A stretch of DNA of 64,000 nt from Synechococcus sp. NOUM97013 (GCF_014279815.1 NZ_CP047941.1:1-64000), one strand, 5' to 3'. Counted from the stretch's first letter, positions 19,118 through 28,255 are shown. Numbers and translations: made by a program. Notes: generated from the letters alone by a model not told the origin.

Positions 19118-19627
19118 ATGACACCCACCTTTGATCACTGGCTGCTGAGCAGACGATCGCTGCTGATGGCATCAGCGGCAGGGGTGTTCGGTGTGTTCCG
19201 CGCACCCGAGCAGGTGCTGGCAGCGTCGAAGGCTTCGGATTCAGCCTGGGACCTCTCGGATGCGCAATGGAAGCAGCGCCTGTCTCCGGAGTCGTATTCC
19301 GTGCTTCGCCGGGAAGGCACAGAGGCACCCTTCACCAGCCCCCTCAACAACGAGAAGCGCGATGGCACCTACCACTGCGCCGGTTGTGATCAGCCTTTGT
19401 TTTCGTCCAAGGCGAAATTCGACAGTGGCACCGGTTGGCCCAGCTTCTTTGAACCGCTGCCCGGGGCGATCGCCACGAAAGTAGATTTCAAACTGATCAT
19501 TCCGCGCACGGAATACCACTGCAGCCGCTGCGGCGGTCACCAGGGTCATGTGTTCAATGACGGCCCCAGGCCCACAGGCAAGCGCTACTGCAACAACGGC
19601 GTCGCCCTGCGCTTCCAGCCCGTTTGA
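19118..19627 (+). CDS. msrB: Peptide-methionine (R)-S-oxide reductase, exported
   Basis: The 169-residue enzyme repairs methionine-R-sulfoxide in proteins. The catalytic cysteine is C158 in RYCNN. Four zinc-ligand cysteines are at 87, 90, 135 and 138 (CAGC, CSRC). The first 36 residues contain SRRSLLM followed by a hydrophobic stretch and an AxA-like site (QVLAAS), resembling a twin-arginine signal. The enzyme would then act in the periplasm or thylakoid lumen. The ATG at 19118 is 70 bp from the divergent dusA start. Its 3' end overlaps the next gene by about 71 bp. Confidence 0.93.
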   Translation: MTPTFDHWLLSRRSLLMASAAGVFGVFRAPEQVLAASKASDSAWDLSDAQWKQRLSPESYSVLRREGTEAPFTSPLNNEKRDGTYHCAGCDQPLFSSKAKFDSGTGWPSFFEPLPGAIATKVDFKLIIPRTEYHCSRCGGHQGHVFNDGPRPTGKRYCNNGVALRFQPV

Positions 19628-20852
19628 TCTGATCGTCGTGGGTGGTGGTCCTGCCGGCTACATGGCAGCGATCACCGCCGCAGAGCAGGGGCTGCCTCGG
19701 GTGTTGGTTCTGGAAGGAACGCCTGAGCCGCTTCAGAAGGTGCGCATCAGTGGTGGGGGCCGCTGCAACGTCACTCACGCTTGCTGGGATCCACGCGAGC
19801 TGGCCACCCACTATCCGCGTGGCAGCCGTCCGCTGCGCGGCCCCTTCAGCCGCTTCGCCTGTGGTGATGCCATCTCCTGGTTTGAGGAGCACGGTCTCAC
19901 CCTTGTGGAAGAGCCCGACGGCCGGATGTTTCCGCAGCAGAACCGTTCCGAAGCGGTGATTCAGTGCCTCCAGAACGCTGCCAGGGCAGCCGGTGTGCAG
20001 CTGCGCACGCGCGTCATGGTTCAGCAGGTGCAGTCCCAATCCGATGGAGGATTCGCGCTGGTGGGCCGCGGCCTGGAGAGCCCCTTGCGGGCGCGCCAGT
20101 TGATGCTGGCCACCGGCGGCCATCCCAGCGGTCGCAGGATCGCTGAGGCCCTGGGGCATCAGGTGGTTCCCCCGGTGCCGTCGTTGTTCAGCCTGTCGCT
20201 GCAGGCGAAACCCCTCGTGGCCTGCAGCGGCATTGCCATCGATGACGTGAGCCTCGACCTCAAGCTCGGCGATCAGCGTTTCCGCCAGACCGGGAGGGTG
20301 TTGATCACCCATCGTGGATTGAGTGGTCCCGCCACCTTGCGGCTGTCTGCTTTTGCGGCGCGGGCGCTGCATGCGAGCCACTACCAGGGTGAGCTCAAAG
20401 TGGATTGGAGTGCAGGTCTGGGCCGTCAGGGGGTGGAGCAGCGGCTGCAACAGTGGCGCCAGGAGCAGGCCAGGCGCACACTCGCGGCTGCCAAGCCCAT
20501 GGAGCATCTGCCGCGTCGGTTGTGGCAGGCGTTTCTGTCGATGGCCGGTGTGGAGGCAGACCGACGTTGGGCTGATCTCCCTTTGAAAGCGGAGCGTCAG
20601 CTGCTGGAGATCCTTTGCGCCCAGCGTCTTCCCATCAAGGGCAGGGGACCGTTCGGAGAGGAGTTCGTCACTGCGGGTGGCGTGGACCTGGGTGAGGTGA
20701 ACTTGGCCACGATGGAAAGCCGGCGTTGTCCCGGTCTTTATCTGGCCGGTGAACTCCTGGATGTGGATGGTGTGACCGGCGGATTCAACTTCCAGGCTTG
20801 CTGGAGCGGTGGCTGGCTGGCGGGTCAGGCCATTGCGGCCACTGTGGCGTGA
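19557..20852 (+). CDS. HI0933-type flavoprotein (NAD(P)/FAD-dependent oxidoreductase)
   Basis: The protein of about 431 residues starts its conserved core with the FAD-binding motif LIVVGGGPAGYMAA. SGGGRCNVTHACWD and a C-terminal VTGGFNFQACWSGGWLAG follow, which define the HI0933/YhiN family of uncharacterised flavoproteins. ATG 19557 (or ATG 19548) lies inside msrB in another frame. The only later candidate, GTG 19638, would cut off the first beta strand. The roughly 20-residue leader before DLIVVGGG has no recognisable conservation. Substrate and redox partner are unknown. It converges with pilC seven bases downstream. Confidence 0.85.
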   Translation: MTAPGPQASATATTASPCASSPFDLIVVGGGPAGYMAAITAAEQGLPRVLVLEGTPEPLQKVRISGGGRCNVTHACWDPRELATHYPRGSRPLRGPFSRFACGDAISWFEEHGLTLVEEPDGRMFPQQNRSEAVIQCLQNAARAAGVQLRTRVMVQQVQSQSDGGFALVGRGLESPLRARQLMLATGGHPSGRRIAEALGHQVVPPVPSLFSLSLQAKPLVACSGIAIDDVSLDLKLGDQRFRQTGRVLITHRGLSGPATLRLSAFAARALHASHYQGELKVDWSAGLGRQGVEQRLQQWRQEQARRTLAAAKPMEHLPRRLWQAFLSMAGVEADRRWADLPLKAERQLLEILCAQRLPIKGRGPFGEEFVTAGGVDLGEVNLATMESRRCPGLYLAGELLDVDGVTGGFNFQACWSGGWLAGQAIAATVA

Positions 20853-20859
20853 TGGTTCC

Positions 20860-22290
20860 TTACTGAATCTGATCAAACACGGTGAACATCGGCAGATACA
20901 TCGCCAGAAGGATGGAGCCCACGATGCCGCCCACCACGACGATCATCGCCGGCTCGAGCATGGAAGTAAGTGCTTTCACCGATGCGGAGACTTCGTCTTC
21001 GTAGAAGTCGGCCACCTTGCTGAGCATCTGGTCCATCTCGCCGGTTTCCTCGCCGATCGAGAGCATGCTCAAAGCCATATCGGGCAGCACTTTCTGGCGT
21101 GTCAGTGCGGTGCTCAGCAGCACCCCCTCCTGGACCAGGCTGCGGGAGTCGAGAATCGCGTCGGAGATGATCGAGTTTCCGGCGGTTTCACTGGAGATCT
21201 CCAGTGACATCAGGATCGGCACCCCGGCGCGGGTCAGCGAGCTGAAGATCCGACAGAACTGAGCCGTCGCCGTTTTCATGATCAGATCCCCGAACAGGGG
21301 GACCTTCAGCATCAGCCGGTCCACAACCCTGCGGCCCTTGTGGGTGGCGTAATAGCGGCTGAACATCCACATCATCACCATCAGGGCTCCGGCAAACACC
21401 AGCGCTGCTGAGGAGCGCAGCAGCTCGCTCAGGTCGACCATCAGCTGGGTGAACAGGGGCAGCTCGGCGCCCAGGTCTTCGAAGATGCCCGCGAAGGTGG
21501 GAATCAGGAAGATCGTCATTCCCAGGAACACCAGGATGGCGATCACCAGTACCGCTACGGGATAGCCCAGAGCCCCCTTGATCTGGTTCTGCAAACGGGC
21601 GTTGTCCTCCAGCAACTTGGCCAGTCGCTTGAGCGATTCGTCGAGCACACCTCCGGCTTCCCCGGCTTCCACCATCGCCACCGTGAGCTGGTCGAACACC
21701 TTGGGCCATTGGCGCATGGCTGCGCCCATGGCGATGCCCTGGTTCACCTCAAGCCCCACAGCCGTCAGTGCCTTCTTGAACATCGGCAGCTTCTGCTGCG
21801 TGGCCATCAGATCCAGGCTGCGCACGATCGGCACGCCTGCATCCACCAGCGCCGCAAGCTTGCTGGCCCACACTGCTTTGTCCTTCACTCCTGGCGGTTT
21901 CTGGAGCGCTTCTTCCAGTGATTGCAGCAGGTTGCTTTTGGTCTGCGGCGCCTTCCCCTTGTCGTCGGGGTCACCGCCGTTGGTGTCGGTGACCAGTTGG
22001 ATCTCCTGAACACGCAGACCGCTCTTGCGTAGTTGCCGGCGCGCGTCGTCAGCTGAGGCGGCGTTCAGGGTGACTGTGCGCGTTCTGCCACGGGTGGTCA
22101 GACAGCGGGCTTCGAATCGTCGGGTGCGCTGCCCTGGTGCGTCAGGTTGTTGGTGGCAGGATTCGACCTGAATTGGTTTGAACCCCCGCTTGCGCAGCTG
22201 CTGACGGATGCTGGCGCTGTCCTCCGCTTTCAGCGTGATGCTGAGGCGTTCGCCCTTTCGGTTCAGGTAAGTCGCCCGAAACTGACCCAT
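20860..22290 (-). CDS. pilC: Type IV pilus inner-membrane platform protein PilC (GspF family)
   Basis: This 476-residue protein is the membrane platform of the type IV pilus machine, on which PilB and PilT act. Two GspF domains are visible (from about residue 140 and 345), each with hydrophobic segments such as VAVLVIAILVFLGMTIFLIPT. KVADFYEDEV and LEPAMIVVVGGIVGSILLAMYLP are typical PilC motifs. The N-terminus carries two related modules of about 45 residues (SIRQQLRKRGFKPIQ and DARRQLRKSGLRVQE), where most PilC proteins have one. It ends the pilB-pilT-pilC group, two bases after pilT. Confidence 0.93.
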   Translation of the reverse strand: MGQFRATYLNRKGERLSITLKAEDSASIRQQLRKRGFKPIQVESCHQQPDAPGQRTRRFEARCLTTRGRTRTVTLNAASADDARRQLRKSGLRVQEIQLVTDTNGGDPDDKGKAPQTKSNLLQSLEEALQKPPGVKDKAVWASKLAALVDAGVPIVRSLDLMATQQKLPMFKKALTAVGLEVNQGIAMGAAMRQWPKVFDQLTVAMVEAGEAGGVLDESLKRLAKLLEDNARLQNQIKGALGYPVAVLVIAILVFLGMTIFLIPTFAGIFEDLGAELPLFTQLMVDLSELLRSSAALVFAGALMVMMWMFSRYYATHKGRRVVDRLMLKVPLFGDLIMKTATAQFCRIFSSLTRAGVPILMSLEISSETAGNSIISDAILDSRSLVQEGVLLSTALTRQKVLPDMALSMLSIGEETGEMDQMLSKVADFYEDEVSASVKALTSMLEPAMIVVVGGIVGSILLAMYLPMFTVFDQIQ

Positions 22291-22292
22291 GG

Positions 22293-23369
22293 TCAGAGCT
22301 CTTGGATCAGTCGTTCCAGCTCCCCGGGTTTCGAGGCCTTGGCCATGGCTTCCGCCTTGGAGATCTGCTTGCGTTTCAACAGATCCGCCAGCGCTTTCTC
22401 AAGGGTCTGCATGCCCAGTTCTCCTCCGGTCTGGATCTGGGAATACAGCTGTGCGGTCTTGCCTTCGCGGATCAGGTTGGCTGTGGCGGCGGTGTTGATC
22501 AGGATTTCCTGGGCCATCACCCGCCCGAACTGGCCCGGGGCTGGGTTGCTGCGGCGACAGAGGGTCTGCGAGAACACAGCCACCAGGCTTCCGGAGAGTT
22601 GCACGCGGATCTGGGTCTGCTGCTCGGGGGGAAACACATCCACCATGCGGTCCACGGTCTGCGCGGCCGAACTGGTGTGCAGGGTGCCGAACACCAGGTG
22701 GCCGGTTTCCGCTGCGCTGATCGCCAGTTGAATCGTTTCCAGATCCCGCATTTCACCCACCAGGATCACGTCCGGGTCCTCGCGCAACGCCGCACGGAGG
22801 GCGTTGGCGAAGCTGCGCGTGTCTTCATTCAGCTGCCGCTGATGCACCAGGCTGCGGTCGCTCTTGTACACGAACTCGATCGGATCCTCGATGGTGAGGA
22901 TGTGTTCGGCGCGGCTGTGATTGATGTGATCGAGCAGCGCCGCCAGGGTGGTGGTCTTTCCCGAGCCGGTCGGTCCTGTGACCAGCACAAGGCCCCGTGG
23001 TCGTTCGCAGGTCTGCACCACCACCGGCGGCAGATTCAGCCGATCGATGCTGGGAATGCTGCTGCCGAGGGCCCGCAGACAGGCGGCATAGCTTCCCTTC
23101 TGCCGGTACACATTCACCCGGAAGCGGGCCACGCCCTTCAGTCCGTAGGCGCAGTCAAGTTCCCACGTTTGTTCGAGTGTCTTGCGCTGACTGTTGTTGA
23201 GCATGGAGAAGATCAGCCGGTTGCAGCTCTCCTCCAGCAGAGGTTCGTCCCGCATCGGACGCAGTTCGCCGCTGAAGCGGCCGTAGGGGGGCTGCCCACT
23301 GGCGATGTGCAGGTCGCTGCCGCCGGCCTCGACAAGCTCCTGCATCAGGTCTTCGATCATCAGCTCCAT
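22293..23369 (-). CDS. pilT: Type IV pilus retraction ATPase PilT
   Basis: The 358-residue hexameric ATPase depolymerises pilin to retract type IV pili. The Walker A motif is GPTGSGKTTTLAALL, the Asp box and Walker B region read TIEDPIEFVY and DVILVGEMRDLETI. The C-terminal ANLIREGKT corresponds to the retraction-specific AIRNLIRE motif. It lies ten bases after pilB and two before pilC, consistent with one operon. Together they imply pili for twitching, attachment or DNA uptake. No major pilin gene is in the window. Confidence 0.93.
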   Translation of the reverse strand: MELMIEDLMQELVEAGGSDLHIASGQPPYGRFSGELRPMRDEPLLEESCNRLIFSMLNNSQRKTLEQTWELDCAYGLKGVARFRVNVYRQKGSYAACLRALGSSIPSIDRLNLPPVVVQTCERPRGLVLVTGPTGSGKTTTLAALLDHINHSRAEHILTIEDPIEFVYKSDRSLVHQRQLNEDTRSFANALRAALREDPDVILVGEMRDLETIQLAISAAETGHLVFGTLHTSSAAQTVDRMVDVFPPEQQTQIRVQLSGSLVAVFSQTLCRRSNPAPGQFGRVMAQEILINTAATANLIREGKTAQLYSQIQTGGELGMQTLEKALADLLKRKQISKAEAMAKASKPGELERLIQEL

Positions 23370-23379
23370 CGCTCCGTCC

Positions 23380-25116
23380 TCAATGACGTGGTGTCAGGCA
23401 GTAAGGGCATTCCAGCCAACCTTCCTGGAGTCCGCCACCACATCCACTGCAGGTGAGTGAGCTCAGGGCCCGGGCGCGCCGTTCCGATTCCAGGCCTGCG
23501 TCGGTGAGCACCATGCGCCCCACCTCCTCCAGGGTGGTGTGGCCTTCCCGCACCAGATCGAGGCTGTACCCCAGCAGGGTCTTCATGCCGCCTTCGAGAG
23601 CCAGTTGCCGCACCATGTCGGTGGTGGCGCCTTTGGCCACGGCTGCCGCAAGTTCCTCGTTCATGCGCAGCACCTCATACACCCCAACCCGGCCCTTGTA
23701 TCCGCTGCCCTGGCAGTGAGGGCAGTTGTTGAACTCCCCGTCTTGGTGATTGGCCTTGAAAAAGCTCACATCGGCTTCATGGCTGGCCATCAATCCGAAC
23801 CGCGCCAGTTCCTCAGGGTCCGGGCGGTAGGCGACGCGGCAGTGGGGGCAGACCCGCCGCAGCAGTCGCTGGGAGACGATCCCGATCAGGGAGGCGCTGA
23901 CCATGAACGGTTCCACCCCCATCTCATCCAGACGGGCGATGGCGCTGGGGGCGTCGTTGCAATGCAGGGTGGTCAATACCAGGTGACCGGTCAGGGCTGC
24001 CTCAATGGCTGTTTTCGCTGTTTCCAGATCGCGGGTCTCTCCCACCAGCAGCACGTCCGGGTCCTGACGCATGAAGGCCCGCAGGGCCTGACTGAAATCG
24101 AACCCTTTGTCGCGATTCACCTGGCATTGGGTGATCCCGGGCAAGGTGTATTCGATCGGATCTTCAACCGTGGAGATGTTGATTCCCGGCTCGTTGCGTT
24201 CCGCCAGCAATGAATAGAGGGTGGTCGATTTACCGGATCCCGTCGGACCAGTCACCAGGATCATTCCGAACGGTTTGGACCCGAGGGCTCGCACCAGTTC
24301 CAGCGCCTCCGGGTTGCTGATCAGCTTGTCGAGACCCAGCTGGGTCGCGGAGCTGTCGAGCAGTCGCAGCACGATCTTTTCGCCGTAGCGGCTGGGCAGG
24401 CTGTTCACCCGGAAGTCCACCGTGCGGTTCTGGAAACGACGGCGGATCCGACCGTCCTGGGCGATGCGGCGTTCGGCGATGTCCAGGTCCGCCATGATTT
24501 TGAAGCGGGAGGTCACGGCCGGGATCAGCCGGCTGGGCAGGGGTTCAATGTGGCTTTGCAGCACACCGTCCTGACGGAAGCGCAGTTGCAGACCTGCTTG
24601 CTGGGGCTCCACGTGAATGTCACTGGCTCCCAGTTGAAGGGCCTGCATCAGGATTCGGTCCACCAGGTTGATTACCGGCGAACGGTCCGCATCGTTGAGG
24701 CTCGACTCCAGATCCTCCGGTCCGGCTGATTCCGCTGCTGCCTCCTCCGGGTCCTGCTCCAGAACGCCATCCACGGAGAACTCCTCCAGGTAGGAGGTGG
24801 CGGTCTCCGCCACGGTGTTCGCCGCAAGGGTGGTCTCTTCGGTGTTTGGGTCGGCTGAACGCTCGATCGGTTCGGTTGCGTCGACGGCATGCATCGGTGC
24901 AGGGGTGGCCTGGCTCGACGCGCTGTCTGGATGCGGGGAGGACTGCTGATCCAGCAATGCAGTGAGCTGTTCGCCCAGCGCGGCATGCCGTGCTGGATCG
25001 AAGCCCATCGTTTTCAGCTTCTGCAGCAGGGATGGCGCATCGGCACGGCCGAGAGTTCCCGGGATCGACTGCTGCAACAGCAATTCAAGTTCGAGACGCC
25101 GGCGATCGTCGATCAC
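23380..25116 (-). CDS. pilB: Type IV pilus assembly ATPase PilB (GspE family)
   Basis: The 578-residue extension ATPase has a helical N-terminal region, an acidic linker at about residues 60-145, then the GspE core. Walker A is VTGPTGSGKST near residue 290, followed by TVEDPIEYTL, DVLLVGETRDLETA and the internal tetracysteine CPHC...CPHCQGSGYKGR. The tail adds a second CxxC...CxxC set at C556, C559, C570 and C573 that looks like a zinc ribbon absent from most PilB proteins. GTG 25116 is the only usable start. It is divergent from grpE by 73 bp. Confidence 0.92.
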   Translation of the reverse strand: MIDDRRRLELELLLQQSIPGTLGRADAPSLLQKLKTMGFDPARHAALGEQLTALLDQQSSPHPDSASSQATPAPMHAVDATEPIERSADPNTEETTLAANTVAETATSYLEEFSVDGVLEQDPEEAAAESAGPEDLESSLNDADRSPVINLVDRILMQALQLGASDIHVEPQQAGLQLRFRQDGVLQSHIEPLPSRLIPAVTSRFKIMADLDIAERRIAQDGRIRRRFQNRTVDFRVNSLPSRYGEKIVLRLLDSSATQLGLDKLISNPEALELVRALGSKPFGMILVTGPTGSGKSTTLYSLLAERNEPGINISTVEDPIEYTLPGITQCQVNRDKGFDFSQALRAFMRQDPDVLLVGETRDLETAKTAIEAALTGHLVLTTLHCNDAPSAIARLDEMGVEPFMVSASLIGIVSQRLLRRVCPHCRVAYRPDPEELARFGLMASHEADVSFFKANHQDGEFNNCPHCQGSGYKGRVGVYEVLRMNEELAAAVAKGATTDMVRQLALEGGMKTLLGYSLDLVREGHTTLEEVGRMVLTDAGLESERRARALSSLTCSGCGGGLQEGWLECPYCLTPRH

Positions 25117-25155
25117 GGATCCAATTCATGGGAGGTGCGGGCTTCCCCCGCTTGT

Positions 25156-25171
25156 GTGAGGCCTACCTCAC
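25156..25171. promoter_or_regulatory. 6-bp inverted repeat in the pilB-grpE divergent region
   Basis: GTGAGG (25156-25161) and CCTCAC (25166-25171) are perfect inverted arms around CCTA. The repeat lies 19 bases before the grpE start and 40 bases before pilB, a suitable place for an operator. It does not resemble CIRCE. No convincing sigma-70 pair could be fitted around it. Confidence 0.35.
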
Positions 25172-25189
25172 CTATCAACATGTCTAGAC

Positions 25190-25936
25190 GTGAATTCGCA
25201 ACCGGTCAGCATGAGTGGCGATGCTTCCACCCCCGCGCAGGATCTGTCCACGGAAGTTTCTGACGGCCAGCAACCTGGCGTGATGGCTTCTGAGTCCACG
25301 GAGGCCGCATCCGTTGATGCGGTTCCGACTCCGGAGGCTGCCGCGTCGGAGCCAGCCGCTCCCGCCGGCGACAACGAGGCCCGTCTCGAACAGCTCGAGC
25401 GCGAACATTCCACCCTGCGTGAGGAGCACGAGGTGCTGCGAGGCCAGTACGTACGCATCGCGGCGGACTTCGACAACTTCCGCAAGCGTCAGAGCCGTGA
25501 CCAGGACGATCTCAAGGTGCAGCTCACCTGCAGCACCCTGAGTGAAATTCTGCCGGTTGTGGACAACTTCGAGCGTGCCCGTCAGCAGCTGAATCCCGAG
25601 GGAGAGGAAGCTCAGGCGCTGCATCGCAGCTATCAAGGTCTCTACAAACAGCTGGTAGACGTGCTCAAGCAGCTCGGGGTGGCTCCCATGCGTGTGGTGG
25701 GGCAGGACTTCGATCCAACACTCCACGAGGCGGTGCTGCGCGAACCGAGCGAGGAGCATGGCGAGGACGTGGTGATGGAAGAGCTGCAGCGTGGCTATCA
25801 CCTCAACGGTCGCGTGCTGCGTCACGCCATGGTCAAAGTGTCGATGGGTCCCGGTCCCCAGTCAGGTTCAGCCACTGAAGCCCCAGCCGAGGATGCTGCC
25901 GCTGGTGAGGAGGTCGCGGGTGATGCCAACGGTTGA
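25190..25936 (+). CDS. grpE: Nucleotide exchange factor GrpE
   Basis: The 248-residue cochaperone releases ADP from DnaK. A disordered acidic N-terminus is followed by a long coiled coil ([19 protein letters not shown]), then [18 protein letters not shown] and the beta-wing domain with [12 protein letters not shown] and DPTLHEAV. The C-terminal Ala/Glu tail is low complexity. GTG 25190 is used, and ATG 25211 is an alternative. dnaJ follows 42 bp later, so this is the usual grpE-dnaJ chaperone pair, without an adjacent dnaK. Confidence 0.94.
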   Translation: MNSQPVSMSGDASTPAQDLSTEVSDGQQPGVMASESTEAASVDAVPTPEAAASEPAAPAGDNEARLEQLEREHSTLREEHEVLRGQYVRIAADFDNFRKRQSRDQDDLKVQLTCSTLSEILPVVDNFERARQQLNPEGEEAQALHRSYQGLYKQLVDVLKQLGVAPMRVVGQDFDPTLHEAVLREPSEEHGEDVVMEELQRGYHLNGRVLRHAMVKVSMGPGPQSGSATEAPAEDAAAGEEVAGDANG

Positions 25937-25978
25937 TCCCACTCCTGCTTTTACTGTGACCTTCGGGATGACCAGCTG

Positions 25979-27109
25979 ATGGCTGACTACTACGAGCTGC
26001 TCGGCGTCAGCAGGGATGCCGATGCTGACACCCTCAAACGCGCCTATCGGCGACTGGCCCGCCAGTACCACCCCGACATCAACAAGGAGCCCGGCGCGGA
26101 AGACCGCTTCAAGGAGATCGGTCGCGCCTACGAGGTGCTCAGTGATCCCCAGACCCGCGGTCGATATGACCAATTCGGTGAGGCGGGTCTCGGCGGTGCG
26201 GCCGGCATGCCCGACATGGGCGACATGGGTGGCTTCGCCGACATCTTTGAAACCTTCTTCAGTGGGTTCGGCGGTGCAGCAGGGGGTGGCCGCCAGCAGC
26301 GGCGCCGCGGTCCTCAGCAGGGCGACGACCTGCGCTACGACCTCACGATCGATTTCGAGCAGGCGGTGTTCGGACAGGAGCGGGAGATCCGTGTTCCTCA
26401 CCTGGAAACCTGCACCACCTGCGGTGGCAGTGGTGCCAAGAGCGGCAGCGGTCCCACCACCTGCTCCACCTGTGGCGGTGTCGGTCAGGTCCGTCGTGCG
26501 ACGCGCACGCCTTTCGGCAGTTTCACGCAGGTCGCCGAATGTCCCACCTGCAATGGCACTGGTCAGGTGATTGCTGATCCGTGCAATGCCTGTGGCGGTC
26601 AGGGCGTGACCCAGGTGCGCAAGAAGCTGCGCATCAATATTCCTGCCGGTGTCGACACCGGCACCCGGCTACGGGTGGCAGGCGAGGGCAATGCCGGTCT
26701 CCGGGGAGGTCCTTCCGGTGATCTCTACGTCTTCATCACGGTGAAACCGCATCCTTCGCTCAAGCGGGATGGCCTCACGGTCAACTCCGAGGTGAAGGTC
26801 AGCTATCTGCAGGCGATCCTGGGCGACACCATTGAGGTGGACACGGTGGATGGACCCACCAGCCTTGAGATTCCTGCCGGTACGCAGCCCAATGCCGTGC
26901 TCACCCTGGAAAACAAGGGCATTCCCAAGCTGGGTAATCCTGTGGCCCGGGGCAATCAGCGCATCACCGTCAATGTGAAGCTGCCCACACGGCTGAACGA
27001 TGAAGAGCGCGGTCTGCTCGAGGAGCTGGCTGGTCATCACTCCGCTCGCGGTGAGCAACATCACCATCACAAGAGTGGCCTGTTCGCACGCCTGTTCGGA
27101 CAGCGTTGA
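25979..27109 (+). CDS. dnaJ: Chaperone protein DnaJ
   Basis: The 376-residue type I J-protein stimulates DnaK ATP hydrolysis and holds unfolded substrates. The J domain (residues 1-70) has the HPD motif in QYHPDINKE near residue 31. A Gly/Phe-rich linker follows. Four CxxCxGxG zinc motifs lie at about residues 143-210: [27 protein letters not shown] and CNACGGQGV. The C-terminus is histidine-rich ([10 protein letters not shown]). It sits between grpE and a TusA-like gene whose ATG follows the stop by two bases. Confidence 0.96.
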   Translation: MADYYELLGVSRDADADTLKRAYRRLARQYHPDINKEPGAEDRFKEIGRAYEVLSDPQTRGRYDQFGEAGLGGAAGMPDMGDMGGFADIFETFFSGFGGAAGGGRQQRRRGPQQGDDLRYDLTIDFEQAVFGQEREIRVPHLETCTTCGGSGAKSGSGPTTCSTCGGVGQVRRATRTPFGSFTQVAECPTCNGTGQVIADPCNACGGQGVTQVRKKLRINIPAGVDTGTRLRVAGEGNAGLRGGPSGDLYVFITVKPHPSLKRDGLTVNSEVKVSYLQAILGDTIEVDTVDGPTSLEIPAGTQPNAVLTLENKGIPKLGNPVARGNQRITVNVKLPTRLNDEERGLLEELAGHHSARGEQHHHHKSGLFARLFGQR

Positions 27110-27111
27110 CC

Positions 27112-27354
27112 ATGACGGAGCGTCTCCCGGACCAACAGCTCGATCTGTGTGGGACGCCCTGTCCGCTCAATTTCATTCGCTGTCGACTCACCCTGGAGAC
27201 CATGACTGCTGGCCAGGTCCTGCAGGTGGATCTGGATCCGGGTGAGCCTGAGGAGATGGTGGTTCCCGGTCTGCGCCGCGATGGTCATCAGGTGGAGGTG
27301 CAGCCCATCTCGGAGGCGAGGGTGCGGCTGATGGTGATCTGTTCTTGTGAGTGA
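27112..27354 (+). CDS. TusA-like sulfurtransferase-fold protein
   Basis: The protein is about 80 residues, the size of TusA/SirA proteins that carry persulfide sulfur for tRNA thiolation and cofactor synthesis. The signature region reads LDLCGTPCPLNFIRCRLTLE, keeping the active Cys-Pro but with Asn in place of the second Pro of CPxP. It has extra cysteines, including CSC at the C-terminus. The start is ATG 27112, just after dnaJ, and the last eight bases overlap rsgA. A role in sulfur transfer is inferred from the family only. Confidence 0.85.
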   Translation: MTERLPDQQLDLCGTPCPLNFIRCRLTLETMTAGQVLQVDLDPGEPEEMVVPGLRRDGHQVEVQPISEARVRLMVICSCE

Positions 27355-28255
27355 TCGCCAGCTTCAGTCGGGCATGGTGGTGGCGCTTCAGGCCAACTAC
27401 CTAGAGGTGGAGCTGGATGCAGCACCTCAGGGGGTTCCCTCCCGTCTGTTGTGCACGCGCCGCACGCGGCTGAACCATCGAGGCGCAGCCGTGCACGTGG
27501 GAGATCGCGTGCGGGTGGAGGCTATCGATCGGGATCACGCCCGAGCGGTGGTGGCGGCCGTGGAGCCCCGCAGCAGCTTTCTGACCCGTCCGCCTGTGGC
27601 CAACGCAACCTGTGTGTTGGTGGCGGTGGCGGTGGAACAACCCGCCTTCGATCCTGATCAGGTCAGCCGGTTTCTGCTGACGGCCGAACAGACCGGCTTG
27701 CAGGTGCTGCTGGTGCTCACCAAGTGCGATCTGCTGGAGCCGGAGGAGCTGGATCAGCTGAAACGGCGGCTGCAGGGCTGGGGGTATGAGCCTCTGTTGG
27801 TGTCCACCCAATCGGGCATGGGCCTGGAGGCCTTGCGGGTGCAGCTGGCCTCGGCACCGATATCCGTGCTTTGCGGACCTTCCGGGGTGGGCAAGAGTTC
27901 ACTACTCAATGGCCTGTTGCCTGGTCTGACCCTGAGGGTGGGTGCTGTGTCCGGCCGGCTGCAGCGCGGTCGCCACACCACTCGACATGTGGAGCTGCAT
28001 GCGTTTGCCCCAGGGGCTCGGGTGGCGGATACGCCCGGGTTCAATCGTCCGGAACTGCCGGACGATGTGCGCAACCTTGAAGTGCTGTTTCCTGAGCTGA
28101 GGGCTCAGCTCGAGCAGCATCCCTGTCGCTTCCGCGACTGCCTGCACCGGGATGAACCCGGGTGCGGCGTCACACGCGACTGGGAGCGCTATCCGATGTA
28201 CCGACGCGCGGTGGAGGAGTTGCTTGGACTCAGCCGCCCATCCCGGGGAGGTTGA
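27347..28255 (+). CDS. rsgA: Ribosome small subunit-dependent GTPase RsgA
   Basis: The 302-residue circularly permuted GTPase acts in late 30S subunit maturation. The N-terminal OB fold is followed by motifs in permuted order: LTKCDLL (G4), then the P-loop [14 protein letters not shown] near residue 176, and DTPGF. A C-terminal zinc site is formed by [17 protein letters not shown] 27347 overlaps the preceding TusA-like gene by eight bases, so translation is probably coupled. The 3' end overlaps the convergent ybaB gene by 26 bp. Confidence 0.94.
   Translation: MSDRQLQSGMVVALQANYLEVELDAAPQGVPSRLLCTRRTRLNHRGAAVHVGDRVRVEAIDRDHARAVVAAVEPRSSFLTRPPVANATCVLVAVAVEQPAFDPDQVSRFLLTAEQTGLQVLLVLTKCDLLEPEELDQLKRRLQGWGYEPLLVSTQSGMGLEALRVQLASAPISVLCGPSGVGKSSLLNGLLPGLTLRVGAVSGRLQRGRHTTRHVELHAFAPGARVADTPGFNRPELPDDVRNLEVLFPELRAQLEQHPCRFRDCLHRDEPGCGVTRDWERYPMYRRAVEELLGLSRPSRGG

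Noticed and set aside
25117-25189. CIRCE/HrcA operator for the grpE-dnaJ operon
   Set aside because: The inverted repeat is GTGAGG/CCTCAC with a 4-nt loop, not TTAGCACTC-N9-GAGTGCTAA.
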